From contig CAZJLO010000001.1 in NCBI GenBank assembly GCA_964547105.1, positions 99,453 to 163,452 on the forward strand: a stretch of DNA of 64,000 nt. The letters run 5' to 3'. Under the pieces are notes generated by a model. The model saw only the letters and a program-made list of their open reading frames with translations. It was not told the origin of the DNA and did no database searches. Source of the stretch: RXOA01 sp964547105. GTDB lineage: Bacteria > Bipolaricaulota > Bipolaricaulia > UBA7950 > UBA9294. The translations under genes and the position numbers were made by a program. This document shows, piece by piece, positions 50,410-62,972 of the stretch. Positions within the stretch are counted from its first letter, which is position 1. Each line of letters begins with the position of its first letter.

Positions 50410-51198
50410 TCAGCGCCCGCCCCAGACCTCGAACGCCTTCTTGCCATCGTCGGTCAGGAACGCCCAATGAAAGAGCTGATTCACGTCTTCGTGGAAGGTT
50501 TCGCCGGCGTCGGAAAGCCACGCGTTGAGTTGCTTCATCAGGAGGCCGCAGGATTCCGGCGTCGGGTCGCGCATCACGTCGATCATCGCCGTCTGGAGCC
50601 GATCGCCATCCTCCACGAGGGCAAGCTCCTGTTGTGTCCAGTGTCGAACGGGCGGCCAGCATCCGCGCTGCAGGAAGAGCAGTTTCGTCAACGCTCGCAC
50701 CGCTTCTCCGGCGAGCAACCGTATGCCAAACTCGGATAGATCGCCTTCCTCTTGCCGGTGCCGAAGTTTCTTGATCCTCCCGGCCGCCTCGATGACCTCC
50801 AAGTAGTGAATCGTCATCCGCTCATGGCGGACATCTTCGGGCAGCGTCGCCAGCTTCGCTACGATCTCGGCGAGAACGCCGTTTGGGTCGTGAAGGATCT
50901 CCGCGTACTGGTACGGTCCGTGGAACAGGTCGTGGGTCGAGGAGACGAGCCCCTCGAACTCGGCAAGCGGCCGCAGGTAGAACTCATGATCCACGCGACG
51001 CGGCGGCCCATCGTCGATGATGAAGACATGCTTCTCGGCGTCCGAGAGCATCGCGTAGGCTTCGTCGGTAACGATGACCTCGAAGTCGTAGTCGGACAAT
51101 TCGTCGCGATACGGGCGGGTGGATGACCCCACGACGTAGATTCCCAGCACATCGTCGCGCTGCACATAGGGTTGAATCAGCTCTCTTGCCCGATCCAC
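50410..51198 (-). CDS. Nucleotidyltransferase-domain protein (MNT/DUF4037-like)
   Basis: 262 aa. GIYVVGSSTRPYRDELSDYDFEVIVTD is the pol-beta nucleotidyltransferase signature (GSx9-DYD). The helical C-terminal part (LEVIEAAGRIKKLRHRQEEGD, LLAGEAVRALTKLLFL) is like those of MNT-HEPN or DUF4037 proteins. GTG 51198 has GGGAGG six bases upstream; further in-frame codons have no ribosome site. No HEPN partner lies next to it, so a toxin-antitoxin role is not supported. Its substrate is unknown. Confidence 0.8.
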   Translation of the reverse strand: MDRARELIQPYVQRDDVLGIYVVGSSTRPYRDELSDYDFEVIVTDEAYAMLSDAEKHVFIIDDGPPRRVDHEFYLRPLAEFEGLVSSTHDLFHGPYQYAEILHDPNGVLAEIVAKLATLPEDVRHERMTIHYLEVIEAAGRIKKLRHRQEEGDLSEFGIRLLAGEAVRALTKLLFLQRGCWPPVRHWTQQELALVEDGDRLQTAMIDVMRDPTPESCGLLMKQLNAWLSDAGETFHEDVNQLFHWAFLTDDGKKAFEVWGGR

Positions 51199-51256
51199 AA
51201 TCGGCCTCCCTCGCTTACGAAGCAACAACCGCCGGCCCTTCGGCCAACGGTTGTTC

Positions 51257-51332
51257 TGGTGGGTGGTAGAGGACTCGAACCTCTGGCCTCATGCACGTCA
51301 AGCATGCGCTCTCCCAGCTGAGCTAACCACCC
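51257..51332 (-). tRNA. tRNA-Val (anticodon GAC)
   Basis: All arms fold: acceptor GGGTGGT/ACCACCC, D arm GCTC/GAGC, anticodon stem CATGC/GCATG with loop TTGACGT (GAC at 34-36), T arm CAGAG/CTCTA-type with TTCGAGT. A73 and CCA are encoded. It reads GUC/GUU valine codons. It lies 12 bases downstream of tRNA-Cys on the same strand. Confidence 0.95.
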
Positions 51333-51344
51333 CTCTGTCCATCT

Positions 51345-51419
51345 TGGAGGCGGCGACCGGATTCGAACCGGTGAATCAGGGATTTGCAGTCCCTTGCCTT
51401 TCCACTTGGCTACGCCGCC
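51345..51419 (-). tRNA. tRNA-Cys (anticodon GCA)
   Basis: Acceptor GGCGGCG/CGCCGCC, anticodon stem AGGGA/TCCCT with loop CTGCAAA (GCA), and T loop TTCGAAT. The discriminator is U73, the identity base of tRNA-Cys, and CCA is encoded. It precedes tRNA-Val, and the two are probably cotranscribed. Confidence 0.95.
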
Positions 51420-51707
51420 GTGGTGGACCCGATTATAGACGCTCAACGAAGAAGGGTCAATCGACGCTTCCGGCGCTTCCGATTTCCCTATGGGATCCCG
51501 TTTGCTGCGCTTGGAGCGAGCATCTTCTACGAGCGCCGTCGTTGCGTTGGGCGATCCACGTTTCTGACGTATTTCCAATTGATCAGGATGTCCTATATAA
51601 TGATCTAACCTCTATGCATGCGCGAATCGCTACCTGCAAGGGTTGGATACCTGCGCTGGGGCATTCCGTTCGCAAGCGGCCCGAAACAACCTGATAGGGA
51701 GGTTCTC

Positions 51708-53981
51708 ATGCTTCCACGGAAATCCAGCGGTTCGCGAAGACTGATGGTTGCACTCTTTGCTGCCGTGTTCGCGGTATTCCAAGCGCTCGCCGGTTCACCG
51801 CATGCATCAGTGGAGATCGCCGCGACACAGGATGATCCAACCAACGCGTCGCCGATCGTGTTCGAGGCCATGTTCTCGGAGCCGGTGGCCGGACTCGACG
51901 CCGGCGACATCCTTGTCAACGGAACGGGCGGTCCGGGCACGATCACGCTGACCACGGACGACGACACAGTATTCTCGATCCGGATCGCGCTCGCCGAGGA
52001 TGGAACTGAAGATGGGATGATCATTGTCTCGATTCCGGCCGGCGTCTGCTCCAGTGTTTCCACCGGTGAACCGAACACAGCCTCGACGTCGCTTCACCAT
52101 GACGTCCACTACGACACACTCCCGCCACCGGAGCCAGCGGGCACCTGGCCTCCGGACGGCGCAATCCTCTCGGATACGTCGCCGGCCTTTTCCTGGGATC
52201 CCGTCGAGGATGAAGCCGGGGGCAGCGGCCTGAAGAACTACCGGGTCACGATCGTCGGATTGGTTGACAGGGATACCTACAAGACGACGACGTCCTATAG
52301 TCCGCAGCTTGAGGAGGGAGATTCGTACGCATGGCGCGTCTACGCCCGCGACTACGCCGGCAACATCAGTAGCTGCACGTGGAGAGATTTCACGATCGAT
52401 GCCTCTGCTCCGATCAACCCGACAGTGAGCTCGACGTCGCATGTGGCCGATACGTGGAGCCGTGATCGGGACGTCTCCATCGCTGTTTCCGGCGACGCCT
52501 GGGATGCCTGGACGGAGGTGGACGGCTTCGAGATTGCCTGGACACAATCGGCCGCATGGACGGGATCCGGGGTGGCGAACCGTGTTCCATCCTGGGGCGG
52601 AGACATCTTCACGGCAACCACTGACGGGGACTGGTGGTTCCACCTGTCCACGGGCGACATGGCATCAAACTGGAGCGATCCCGTGCATCTCGGCCCATTC
52701 CGGATCGATGCCACGGCGCCGGCCGATCCGCTCCTATCGAGCGCGAGCCATGCCGTCAACGTCTGGTCGAACGAGGTTGCCGTCGAGGTCGAGGTCGGCG
52801 TGGACGATGCAGGAAGCGGCGTGGACGGCTTCGAGATCGGCTGGGACCAGAGCGCGGAGTGGACGCCGAACGAGACAAAAGATGAGGAAGAGACGTGGCC
52901 CGGTGGCTGGCTCGCCGCGGCCTCGGATGGCGACTGGTACGTCCACATTGCGGCAGTCGACAACGCCGGAAACTGGACGAACGGGAACCATCTGGGCCCG
53001 TTCCGAATTGACACGGAAGCACCGACGAACCCTGCTGTGGTGTCCGCAACCCACACCGTGGGCGTCTGGTCGGAAGAAAGGACCGTCTCCTTCTCGGACC
53101 TCGAAACATCGTACGACGCGCACTCAGGCGTGAATGGATATACCATCGAGTGGGTCGCGGATGCAACAGGAACCGCCGCCTACACCAGGTGGATCGACGG
53201 GGTTCACGGTGAAGTGGGCATCGAATCTGAGGACGGGTCATGGCACCTGTCTTGTCAAACGGTTGACAGAGCCGGAAACACGAGTGATATTGTTCACTTC
53301 GGGCCATACAAAATCGATACAACCGCTCCGGCGATTGACGGGAATCCGGAAGATCAGACCGTGATGGTCGATCATGGTGCAAGCTCAGGGGTGGTTACAT
53401 GGACCGAGCCCACAGCTGCCGATGCAGGTTGTGGGCTGGCGACACTGTTGGCGACACACCGCCCTGGAGATCGCTTCCCAATAGGTACGACCACTGTCAC
53501 CTACACAGCCACAGATCTGCTGGGGAACGTCTCAACGGCGGCCTTCGACGTCCTTGTTGTAGAACGGGAGATGCCGCTGATTGTCACCCCTGCGGGCGAG
53601 GCCGGTGAAGGAGCTTTCCTTGACCAGTTCCTTCCGCTTGAGGAGGGCGAGCTTCCTCCCATGGCCGGATCGCGTCCCCTGTGTGCTTGCTACGGCGCCG
53701 GGGAGTCGATCACTGGAGGCATCGGCATCTTCGATGCCGCAGGCAAACCGTGCGCGACGACCTACATCATCGTCAGCCTGTACACCGTGGATGTGACGGT
53801 CGATCCTGAGAACCTCGAGCTTCTCGACTCATGGAACGCCGTCTACGACCCGGTTGAAGCCTGTTACAGCTTCGAGGTCGACACCACCGAGCTTGCACCG
53901 GGGATCTACGACCTGCGCCTCGGCTTCGAAGACAGCTCCACAGCGTGGATGCGCGTGGAGGTGGTCGCGCCGGCAGTCTAG
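51708..53981 (+). CDS. Large exported protein with Ig-like repeats and an HYR domain
   Basis: 757 aa from ATG 51708 (GGGAGG upstream). A signal peptide (LMVALFAAVFAVFQALAGSPHA) precedes a Big-type domain (FSEPVAGLDAGDILVNG), an FN3/Ig-like domain (WPPDGAILSDTSPAFSWDPV), then three tandem repeats of about 100 residues, each beginning D-x-x-A-P-x-(N/D)-P with SH-x-x-x-x-WS and a later SGVDGFEI-type loop, then an HYR domain (DGNPEDQTVMVDHGASSGVV) and a C-terminal region with CACYG. There is no anchor, so it is probably secreted or surface-bound. It likely mediates adhesion or surface structure. Confidence 0.82.
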   Translation: MLPRKSSGSRRLMVALFAAVFAVFQALAGSPHASVEIAATQDDPTNASPIVFEAMFSEPVAGLDAGDILVNGTGGPGTITLTTDDDTVFSIRIALAEDGTEDGMIIVSIPAGVCSSVSTGEPNTASTSLHHDVHYDTLPPPEPAGTWPPDGAILSDTSPAFSWDPVEDEAGGSGLKNYRVTIVGLVDRDTYKTTTSYSPQLEEGDSYAWRVYARDYAGNISSCTWRDFTIDASAPINPTVSSTSHVADTWSRDRDVSIAVSGDAWDAWTEVDGFEIAWTQSAAWTGSGVANRVPSWGGDIFTATTDGDWWFHLSTGDMASNWSDPVHLGPFRIDATAPADPLLSSASHAVNVWSNEVAVEVEVGVDDAGSGVDGFEIGWDQSAEWTPNETKDEEETWPGGWLAAASDGDWYVHIAAVDNAGNWTNGNHLGPFRIDTEAPTNPAVVSATHTVGVWSEERTVSFSDLETSYDAHSGVNGYTIEWVADATGTAAYTRWIDGVHGEVGIESEDGSWHLSCQTVDRAGNTSDIVHFGPYKIDTTAPAIDGNPEDQTVMVDHGASSGVVTWTEPTAADAGCGLATLLATHRPGDRFPIGTTTVTYTATDLLGNVSTAAFDVLVVEREMPLIVTPAGEAGEGAFLDQFLPLEEGELPPMAGSRPLCACYGAGESITGGIGIFDAAGKPCATTYIIVSLYTVDVTVDPENLELLDSWNAVYDPVEACYSFEVDTTELAPGIYDLRLGFEDSSTAWMRVEVVAPAV

Positions 53982-54151
53982 GCACGACTCCAACTGCACC
54001 GCATCAGAACGTGAGGAGGGGCACCGAGGCGTGTTTCTCCTGTTGTCTTGCACCCAAGGATCGAGAGCAGGTGCAGGCTAGCCAAGCCAAGTGCCCGTTG
54101 CCCGGGGGGCGTCTTGTCGCCCAGGGACTGTGTGGTAAACAGGTCAGGTCG

Positions 54152-54841
54152 CTACGGGCGCAGCAGCGCCATCAGGTAGGTGAAGTCTTCTCCGTCGTCA
54201 TCGATCACAGCGCGGCACCCCAGTTCCTGCTCCAGACGCTGGGCAAGCTCATCGGGGACACTGGTGAACACAAGCCCCGGCTTTCGTCCGGAGACAAGAT
54301 GGGTGAAGACGACGCCTGAAGAGCAGGCTTCGTAAGCGTTTCGAAGGATGCGGATCATCGTCTCCATCGGATCGTCGCCGATGGCGTAGCCGAGCACGCT
54401 GATGATGTAGCCAACGTCCGATACATTCGGCTCGAACGGTTGGGTGAGGATATCCCGCAGTTCGAGCGAAATGCCACCGCGTTCGGCGAATCTTCGCTGC
54501 GCGCGATCGATCATCGCTTGGCTGACGTCGATCCCAAGATACGAGTCGAACGAAATCGACTCGTGATCGGCATAATCCACCAGATGCCCAAGGCCGCAGC
54601 CGATATCGAGGATTTTCCCTTCCGGCGGAAGGAGAGCCGTCGCCCGGGCAAACAGCTTCTGCTGGCCGCCCACACTGCCGTACTCCAGCGCCATCATCTG
54701 ATCGTCGGCGGCATCGCCTTGGAACAGTCCGGCGCGGGCATCGTAGAACGCCCCGCAGGCACGGACATCGGGAAACCCCCGTGGCGTGAACAATGCCATC
54801 CGCTTCTTCCAGCGCCGGGGGATGAAGCGAGAGATGCTCAT
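54152..54841 (-). CDS. Class I SAM-dependent methyltransferase
   Basis: 229 aa with motif I ILDIGCGLGHLVDYA, then YLGIDVSQAMIDRAQRRF (motif post I) and VGYIISVLGYAIG. The substrate is unknown. It starts one base after the atpD stop on the same strand and takes the position where atpC (epsilon) normally lies, so it is probably cotranscribed with the ATP synthase genes. Nothing in it resembles the epsilon subunit. Confidence 0.85.
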   Translation of the reverse strand: MSISRFIPRRWKKRMALFTPRGFPDVRACGAFYDARAGLFQGDAADDQMMALEYGSVGGQQKLFARATALLPPEGKILDIGCGLGHLVDYADHESISFDSYLGIDVSQAMIDRAQRRFAERGGISLELRDILTQPFEPNVSDVGYIISVLGYAIGDDPMETMIRILRNAYEACSSGVVFTHLVSGRKPGLVFTSVPDELAQRLEQELGCRAVIDDDGEDFTYLMALLRP

Positions 54842-54842
54842 C

Positions 54843-57178
<2,336 letters not shown>

Positions 57179-57181
57179 GTG

Positions 57182-58696
<1,515 letters not shown>

Positions 58697-58713
58697 GGTG
58701 TTCCTCCCACTCA

Positions 58714-59253
58714 CTAGCCTTCCAATACAGTCCGCAGGCGCTCCAGTTTTCCCGCAAGGGAGACGTCAATCGATCGGCCGCCAATCAGCAGTTTCAGTCC
58801 CCCAATGAGCGATCCATCCACTTCTTCTCTCAGGTTCACCGGTCCGTGCAAGAGCTCCGCAAGGCGGGCAGCAAGCTTCCGGCTCCCATCCGCCGAAAGC
58901 GGGACCGCCGTGATCACATCCACTCGGACAATTCCCGCACGAGTCGCACGAAGAGCTCGGTACTCCTCAACGATCTGACCAAGATGATCGGTTCGTTGAT
59001 TCCGAATCATCATCCGCAGCAACCCATCGGCCACCGGATCGAGATCGGGAAATGCTCGTCGCAGGAAGCCGACCTTTCGCTCATTGGGAATCAACGGGTG
59101 GGCAAGAAAGACCTGGATCTCGTCGATTTCTTCAATCGCGTCACAGACCTCTTCCAGTTGATCGAGCACGCCATCCACGGCGCCCTCAGCCGATTCTGCC
59201 GCCAGTTCGAATGCAGCCTCGGCGTAGCGACGGGCAATATCACGTGATCCCAT
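58714..59253 (-). CDS. atpH: F-type ATP synthase subunit delta
   Basis: 179-aa stator subunit: [17 protein letters not shown] at the N-terminus, then the C-terminal beta region [22 protein letters not shown] and [28 protein letters not shown]. It links the b stalk to the top of the alpha subunits. Its ATG overlaps the atpF stop (TAATG). Confidence 0.95.
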   Translation of the reverse strand: MGSRDIARRYAEAAFELAAESAEGAVDGVLDQLEEVCDAIEEIDEIQVFLAHPLIPNERKVGFLRRAFPDLDPVADGLLRMMIRNQRTDHLGQIVEEYRALRATRAGIVRVDVITAVPLSADGSRKLAARLAELLHGPVNLREEVDGSLIGGLKLLIGGRSIDVSLAGKLERLRTVLEG

Positions 59254-59780
59254 TACGACATCCTCGTCCTCAGCAACTCTTCATTCAGCTCGGACAACAA
59301 CTCATCGAGGAATCGTTGGTGATCGGCCTGGTTGATCTCTCGATCAAGAACCCGCGCCGCGCCCATGACCGCCACGTCGGCGTACGCCTCCCGAAGCTCC
59401 GCAAGGGACGTCTCCCGTTGCTGCTCGATCTCCTGGAGCGCATCCGCGGCCACTCGCGCCGCTTCACGGCGGGCGGTTTGTTTCGCCTCGGCAAGGATCC
59501 GCTCACCCTCCAATCGGGATTCGTCGATCATCTTCCGAATTTCATCCCTGGCCGCGGTCAACGCCCGCTCGCGTTCTCGCTGAAGCTCGGCCGCCTGCTC
59601 CTCGCTCCGCCGCGCCGCTTCCATGTGCTCGTGAATCGCCTCACGCCGCTTGTCGAGGTACCGCAGCACCGGCTTGAACATCAACCACCGCAGCAGAAGC
59701 AGCAGAATGGCGAAGTTGACCAGGTTAAAGACGAGCGTCCAGTTGATCGTCTTGACGATCGTCCCCCACTCAAAGCTCAT
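59253..59780 (-). CDS. atpF: F-type ATP synthase subunit b
   Basis: 175-aa peripheral stalk protein: an N-terminal membrane helix (LVFNLVNFAILLLLLRWLMFKPV) followed by a long charged coiled coil (EEQAAELQRERERALTAAR onward). A single b gene is present, so a b2 homodimer is expected. It lies between the c and delta subunit genes, the usual position. Confidence 0.95.
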   Translation of the reverse strand: MSFEWGTIVKTINWTLVFNLVNFAILLLLLRWLMFKPVLRYLDKRREAIHEHMEAARRSEEQAAELQRERERALTAARDEIRKMIDESRLEGERILAEAKQTARREAARVAADALQEIEQQRETSLAELREAYADVAVMGAARVLDREINQADHQRFLDELLSELNEELLRTRMS

Positions 59781-59794
59781 GCGACCTCCCCGCC

Positions 59795-60067
59795 CTATAC
59801 GACGAACAACAACACAATGGCGATCAGAAGCGAGTAGATTCCGGTGGTCTCCGTGATTGCCTGGCCAAGGACCATCGTGCTCATCAACGCGCTTCGCATT
59901 TCCGGTTGACGAGCCATTCCGTCAAGGGCATGCGACGCGGCCATTCCTTCACCGATTGCGGGACCGATGGCTCCGATGCCCATACACAGTCCGGCGGCTA
60001 CGTACTTCGCCGCCAACACGATGTCGGCCCCCGAGATCCCCACAGCACTCTGGACTTCTTGCAGCAT
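59795..60067 (-). CDS. atpE: F-type ATP synthase subunit c with two-carboxylate motif
   Basis: 90-aa proteolipid of the rotor ring. Helix 1 holds GIGAIGPAIGEGMA, loop ARQPE, helix 2 STMVLGQAITETTGIYSLL. The ion-site carboxylate is E73, followed by T74. E40 stands where Na+-coupled rings usually have glutamine (Q32 in Ilyobacter numbering), 33 residues before E73, the same spacing as E32/E65 in the two-carboxylate ring of Fusobacterium nucleatum. This points to Na+ coupling but does not prove it. Confidence 0.95.
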   Translation of the reverse strand: MLQEVQSAVGISGADIVLAAKYVAAGLCMGIGAIGPAIGEGMAASHALDGMARQPEMRSALMSTMVLGQAITETTGIYSLLIAIVLLFVV

Positions 60068-60087
60068 GCTTCCTCCCTACCAATGCT

Positions 60088-60801
60088 CTAGCCGACGGCG
60101 ACATCGATGTACGCCACGGCAAGAATCGCGAATACAAACGCTTGAATCGCGCCGAACCCCAATCCGAAAATGAGATTGAGCCCCGAGGGAACGAGAATCG
60201 GAGCGAACTTGACCATCACGACAGTGACAAGAATCGTTCCCGCAAGAACGTTCCCGAACAGACGGAATGCATGAGACAACGGCTTGCTGATTTCTCCAAC
60301 CAGCGTGATCGGCAACAGGAACGCCATCGGCTCAAGAAACCCCTTGAGGTACTTCCTGCCACCTTTCGCCTTCACCGCCAGCACCTGCGAAACGACATAG
60401 ATCATCAACGCAAGGCCAAGCGTGACGTTTAGATCCTGGGTCGGAGAACTCAGATACGGGATCACCGACAACCAGTTACAGACAAGGACGTACAAGAACA
60501 GCGTGGCAATCAGCGGAAACATCTGCCGCGCCAACGCTCGGGAAGAGAAGTTCCCCAGAAGTTGCCCTTCGATGAACCCAATGATGCCGTCGAGCAGGGC
60601 CTGGGTCCGCGTCGGCTTCTCATCGACCGGCTGACGGAGCCCGCGGCGGAGGAACAACGCAAAGACAACAAGAATCGCGATGACGATCCAGCTCATCAAG
60701 ATCGCCTCGACATCAAACTGCATGTCGAAACCGGCCAGATGAAGGACGGCCATCCGTTTCTCGCCCAGGTGATCGAGCAGCGGTGCTAGTTGCTCGAACA
60801 T
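60088..60801 (-). CDS. atpB: F-type ATP synthase subunit a
   Basis: 237-aa proton/sodium channel subunit. The essential arginine lies in SKPLSHAFRLFGNVLAGTI; LSVIPYLSSPTQDLNVTLGLALM is the preceding helix pair. ATG 60801 has AAGGAGGAG upstream; the frame continues to 61014 only as overlap with atpI. About five to six helices are visible. Confidence 0.95.
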   Translation of the reverse strand: MFEQLAPLLDHLGEKRMAVLHLAGFDMQFDVEAILMSWIVIAILVVFALFLRRGLRQPVDEKPTRTQALLDGIIGFIEGQLLGNFSSRALARQMFPLIATLFLYVLVCNWLSVIPYLSSPTQDLNVTLGLALMIYVVSQVLAVKAKGGRKYLKGFLEPMAFLLPITLVGEISKPLSHAFRLFGNVLAGTILVTVVMVKFAPILVPSGLNLIFGLGFGAIQAFVFAILAVAYIDVAVG

Positions 60802-61193
60802 CGTCTCCTCCTTTGCACGGCCCGCGTCACCGTCAATTGCAGCTGCGACCCGAGCAATACGCCGATCGCGGCAAGCAACGAAGCTTGCCCCAACCGCGAT
60901 ACCAACGCAAGCGCAGCACCTAGGAACACCAACCGGGCCACCGTTCCTCCGGCGGCGCCGATTCTCCCGGCTCGAGATGTCGCCGCCGAAGCCAGCGAGC
61001 GGGCTGCAGCGCACAGAAACCAGCTATGGATGCCGTACAACGCAGCGCCGATGATCGATCCGAGAGCTGCGTCCAACCGGCCAAGCAATGCCAGCACGGC
61101 CGCAGCGACGATCGAAGCACCGATCACCCAGCCGCAATGAAGCTTGCGCAGCAAAGCGAGAATCGGGATCTTCGCTTCGATCGGGGCAGGCAT
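60786..61193 (-). CDS. atpI: AtpI-like ATP synthase subunit I
   Basis: 135-aa small membrane protein with four helices (WVIGASIVAAAVLALLG, ALGSIIGAALYGIHSWFLC, LVFLGAALALVSRL and SLLAAIGVLLGSQLQL), the size and layout of ATP synthase protein I, an assembly helper for the c-ring. It overlaps the start of atpB by 16 bases and lies between frr and atpB. Confidence 0.75.
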   Translation of the reverse strand: MPAPIEAKIPILALLRKLHCGWVIGASIVAAAVLALLGRLDAALGSIIGAALYGIHSWFLCAAARSLASAATSRAGRIGAAGGTVARLVFLGAALALVSRLGQASLLAAIGVLLGSQLQLTVTRAVQRRRRCSSN

Positions 61194-61202
61194 GATTGCA
61201 GC

Positions 61203-61760
61203 CTAGATCGTCTGCAGCTGTTGCCCCTTGTCGGCGACCAGCTGATCGACGGTCTTCGAGAATTCGTGCACCGCATCGTCCGTCTTGTCGCGCTGCTTCC
61301 GGTGGTCGTCCTCGGAGATGTCGCCGTCGTTCTTCATCCGGTCGAGGCGGTCGTTTGCGTCTCTGCGGATGTTCCGGAGGGCCACCTTGGACTCTTCGCC
61401 CTTGGCCTTGATCACGCGGACCAGTTCCTGGCGGCGCTCCTCGGACAGCTTCGGGACCTTGACGCGGATTACCTTGCCGTCGTTTGTCGGATTCAAGCCG
61501 AGATCGGCGGCAAGAATCGCCTTCTCGACTGACTCCATCTGCGTCTTGTCATACGGCTGGACCACAAGCAAGTTCGGATCGGGAGCGGCAATCGTCGCCA
61601 ATTGCTTCAGCGGCGTCGGCGCTCCGTAGTATTCGACGATCACATCTTCGACCATCGCCGGATTGGCCCGTCCGGTTTGAACCTTGGCCAAGCTCGACTT
61701 CAGCACATCCACGGTGCGGTTCATATGATCGCGCATCTCGCGCATCGTTTGCTCTGGCAT
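61203..61760 (-). CDS. frr: Ribosome recycling factor
   Basis: 185-aa RRF that, with EF-G, splits post-termination ribosomes. Helix 1 TMREMRDHMNRTVDVLKSSLAKVQTGRANPAM, domain II VEYYGAPTPLKQLATIAAPDPNLLVVQPYDKT, and helices 2-3 KLSEERRQELVRVIKAKGEESKVALRNIRRDAND are complete. It is the first gene of the unit continuing into the ATP synthase genes, an arrangement I do not regard as common. Confidence 0.96.
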   Translation of the reverse strand: MPEQTMREMRDHMNRTVDVLKSSLAKVQTGRANPAMVEDVIVEYYGAPTPLKQLATIAAPDPNLLVVQPYDKTQMESVEKAILAADLGLNPTNDGKVIRVKVPKLSEERRQELVRVIKAKGEESKVALRNIRRDANDRLDRMKNDGDISEDDHRKQRDKTDDAVHEFSKTVDQLVADKGQQLQTI

Positions 61761-61779
61761 CGCAACACCTCTGTCGGGG

Positions 61780-61807
61780 ATTGTAATTCACCCGTGGGCG
61801 AAGTCAA
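61780..61807 (-). promoter_or_regulatory. Promoter of the frr-atp unit
   Basis: On the minus strand TTGACT (61807-61802) and TACAAT (61785-61780) are 16 bases apart. The predicted leader before frr is about 12 bases and includes GAGGTG. Confidence 0.55.
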
Positions 61808-62233
61808 AACAGCGCGCCGGCCCTCCGTTCGCATCAACCGCAAACAGGATCGCCATTTCCTCGATCCTTGGCACCATGCACCACCTTGAGCAAGTCCGCG
61901 CCATCATCCATGACATCCCGAAGCAGATCCCCAGCGCCGCGGAGCGCCACCGTAGGTACGTGCACGCGTACGACGTATCGCTCGTGGTTGTGTCCCCCGC
62001 CCAAGCAGGAGCTCTCGACACCCAACTCGCCAGCATCGCTGGGATGCTTTATCAGGCATGATGCGCTGCTTGCAGAGTCTCCCGGAAGCACCTGCGCCTT
62101 CTCTCTCTATTCCACGACGCTCAGCTAGTCAGGCGCGTTCATCAACTACAGCTTCTTTCACGAAAATGTGACTTGACTGCTGCGCTGCCCGCCGCTTAGG
62201 GTGATTCCATACCCACTCTACGAGGAGGCTTTC
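61808..62233. other. 426-bp interval without a confident gene
   Basis: An open frame at 61876-62061 on the plus strand (61 aa, starting MHHLEQVRAIIHDIPKQ) has a C-rich third-codon position and a protein-like composition but no ribosome-binding site, and the opposite strand is also open. It may be a gene fragment. The part from about 62062 to 62233 shows nothing recognisable. Confidence 0.4.
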
Positions 62234-62410
62234 ATGGCCGGAAACCCCAACAAGGATGAGCTGGAAAAGCTTCAGCTCAAGCTCGAACTGATCGCCAAGC
62301 TCCGTTCGTTCGACATTTATCCGAGCGAAGATGAACACAAGGAGATGGAAGAGGCAAGCCGGAACCTGTACAGAGAGTTCATCAAGGAACTCAAGGACCT
62401 CGCCAAGTAG
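62234..62410 (+). CDS. Small charged protein (58 aa)
   Basis: GAGGAGG lies nine bases before the ATG at 62234, which is strong support. The product (MAGNPNKDELEKLQLKLEL, then IAKLRSFDIYPSEDEHKEME and a helical end) is acidic-basic, helical and soluble, without a signal or a membrane helix. The family is not recognised. It stands among decaying genes but appears intact. Confidence 0.65.
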   Translation: MAGNPNKDELEKLQLKLELIAKLRSFDIYPSEDEHKEMEEASRNLYREFIKELKDLAK

Positions 62411-62484
62411 CACAGACTGATACTGATTGGCAGCGGAACAGGCCAAATCCAGGGATTGGACCAAGCTCTGCCGGAAGCTGCTGC

Positions 62485-62962
62485 ATGTCCCTGTCGCAGG
62501 AACTTCGCGCCTCCTTGTCTTTTTCGTACGCGTTCGTACGCCCCTACAGTGTCTCCCTGGCCGCCGTGTTCCTCGCCCAGTCAAGAAACTATTGTGCCGA
62601 ACTCGCCAGCGAGACCCTGAGCGAGATTGGAGCGTTCACCACCGACGAGATCCGGCAGATCCAATCCGCCATCGTCCACCACTCCGACAAGGATGCCACA
62701 AGTGAGCCGTTCTACGGACTCCTCAAAGCCGCCGCCGTGTTGCAGCATCAACGTCTACAACCCGCACCTCGAACCGAATCCACGGCATTGCAGCAGGCTT
62801 GCACGTATGGAAGAGAGCTCCAAGACATCCGGCTGTACAACGGAGGAGATCGCGTGGATGAACAAATCGGCACGCGTGTTCCCGGAATCAAGTCTACCCT
62901 TGGCGATACGCGATTGCGTCAGGGTATCCGAATGCGCTACCTTGGCGTCAACATCCACCTAG
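62485..62962 (+). pseudogene. HD-superfamily hydrolase remnant, frameshifted
   Basis: The 62485 frame reads NYCAELASETLSEIGAFTTDEIRQIQSAIVHHSDK, then EPFYGLLKAAAVLQH: the helices and HHSDK of an HD-type phosphohydrolase. The HD pair expected before RNYC is not there (VFLAQSRNYC). After VLQH, near 62745, the homologous continuation (VYNPHLEPNPRHCSRLARMEE) is in the frame one base further. A related fragment lies at the right edge of the window. Confidence 0.5.
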
Positions 62963-62972
62963 CGAGGTATCC

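Noticed and set aside
50410..51198. MNT-HEPN toxin-antitoxin pair
   Set aside because: Only the nucleotidyltransferase gene is present; the neighbours are tRNAs and lysine-degradation genes, and the gene is larger than a typical MNT.
61876..62061. A 61-aa protein-like open frame
   Set aside because: Composition is plausible, but there is no ribosome-binding site, and competing frames are open on the other strand. It is kept only as a possible fragment.
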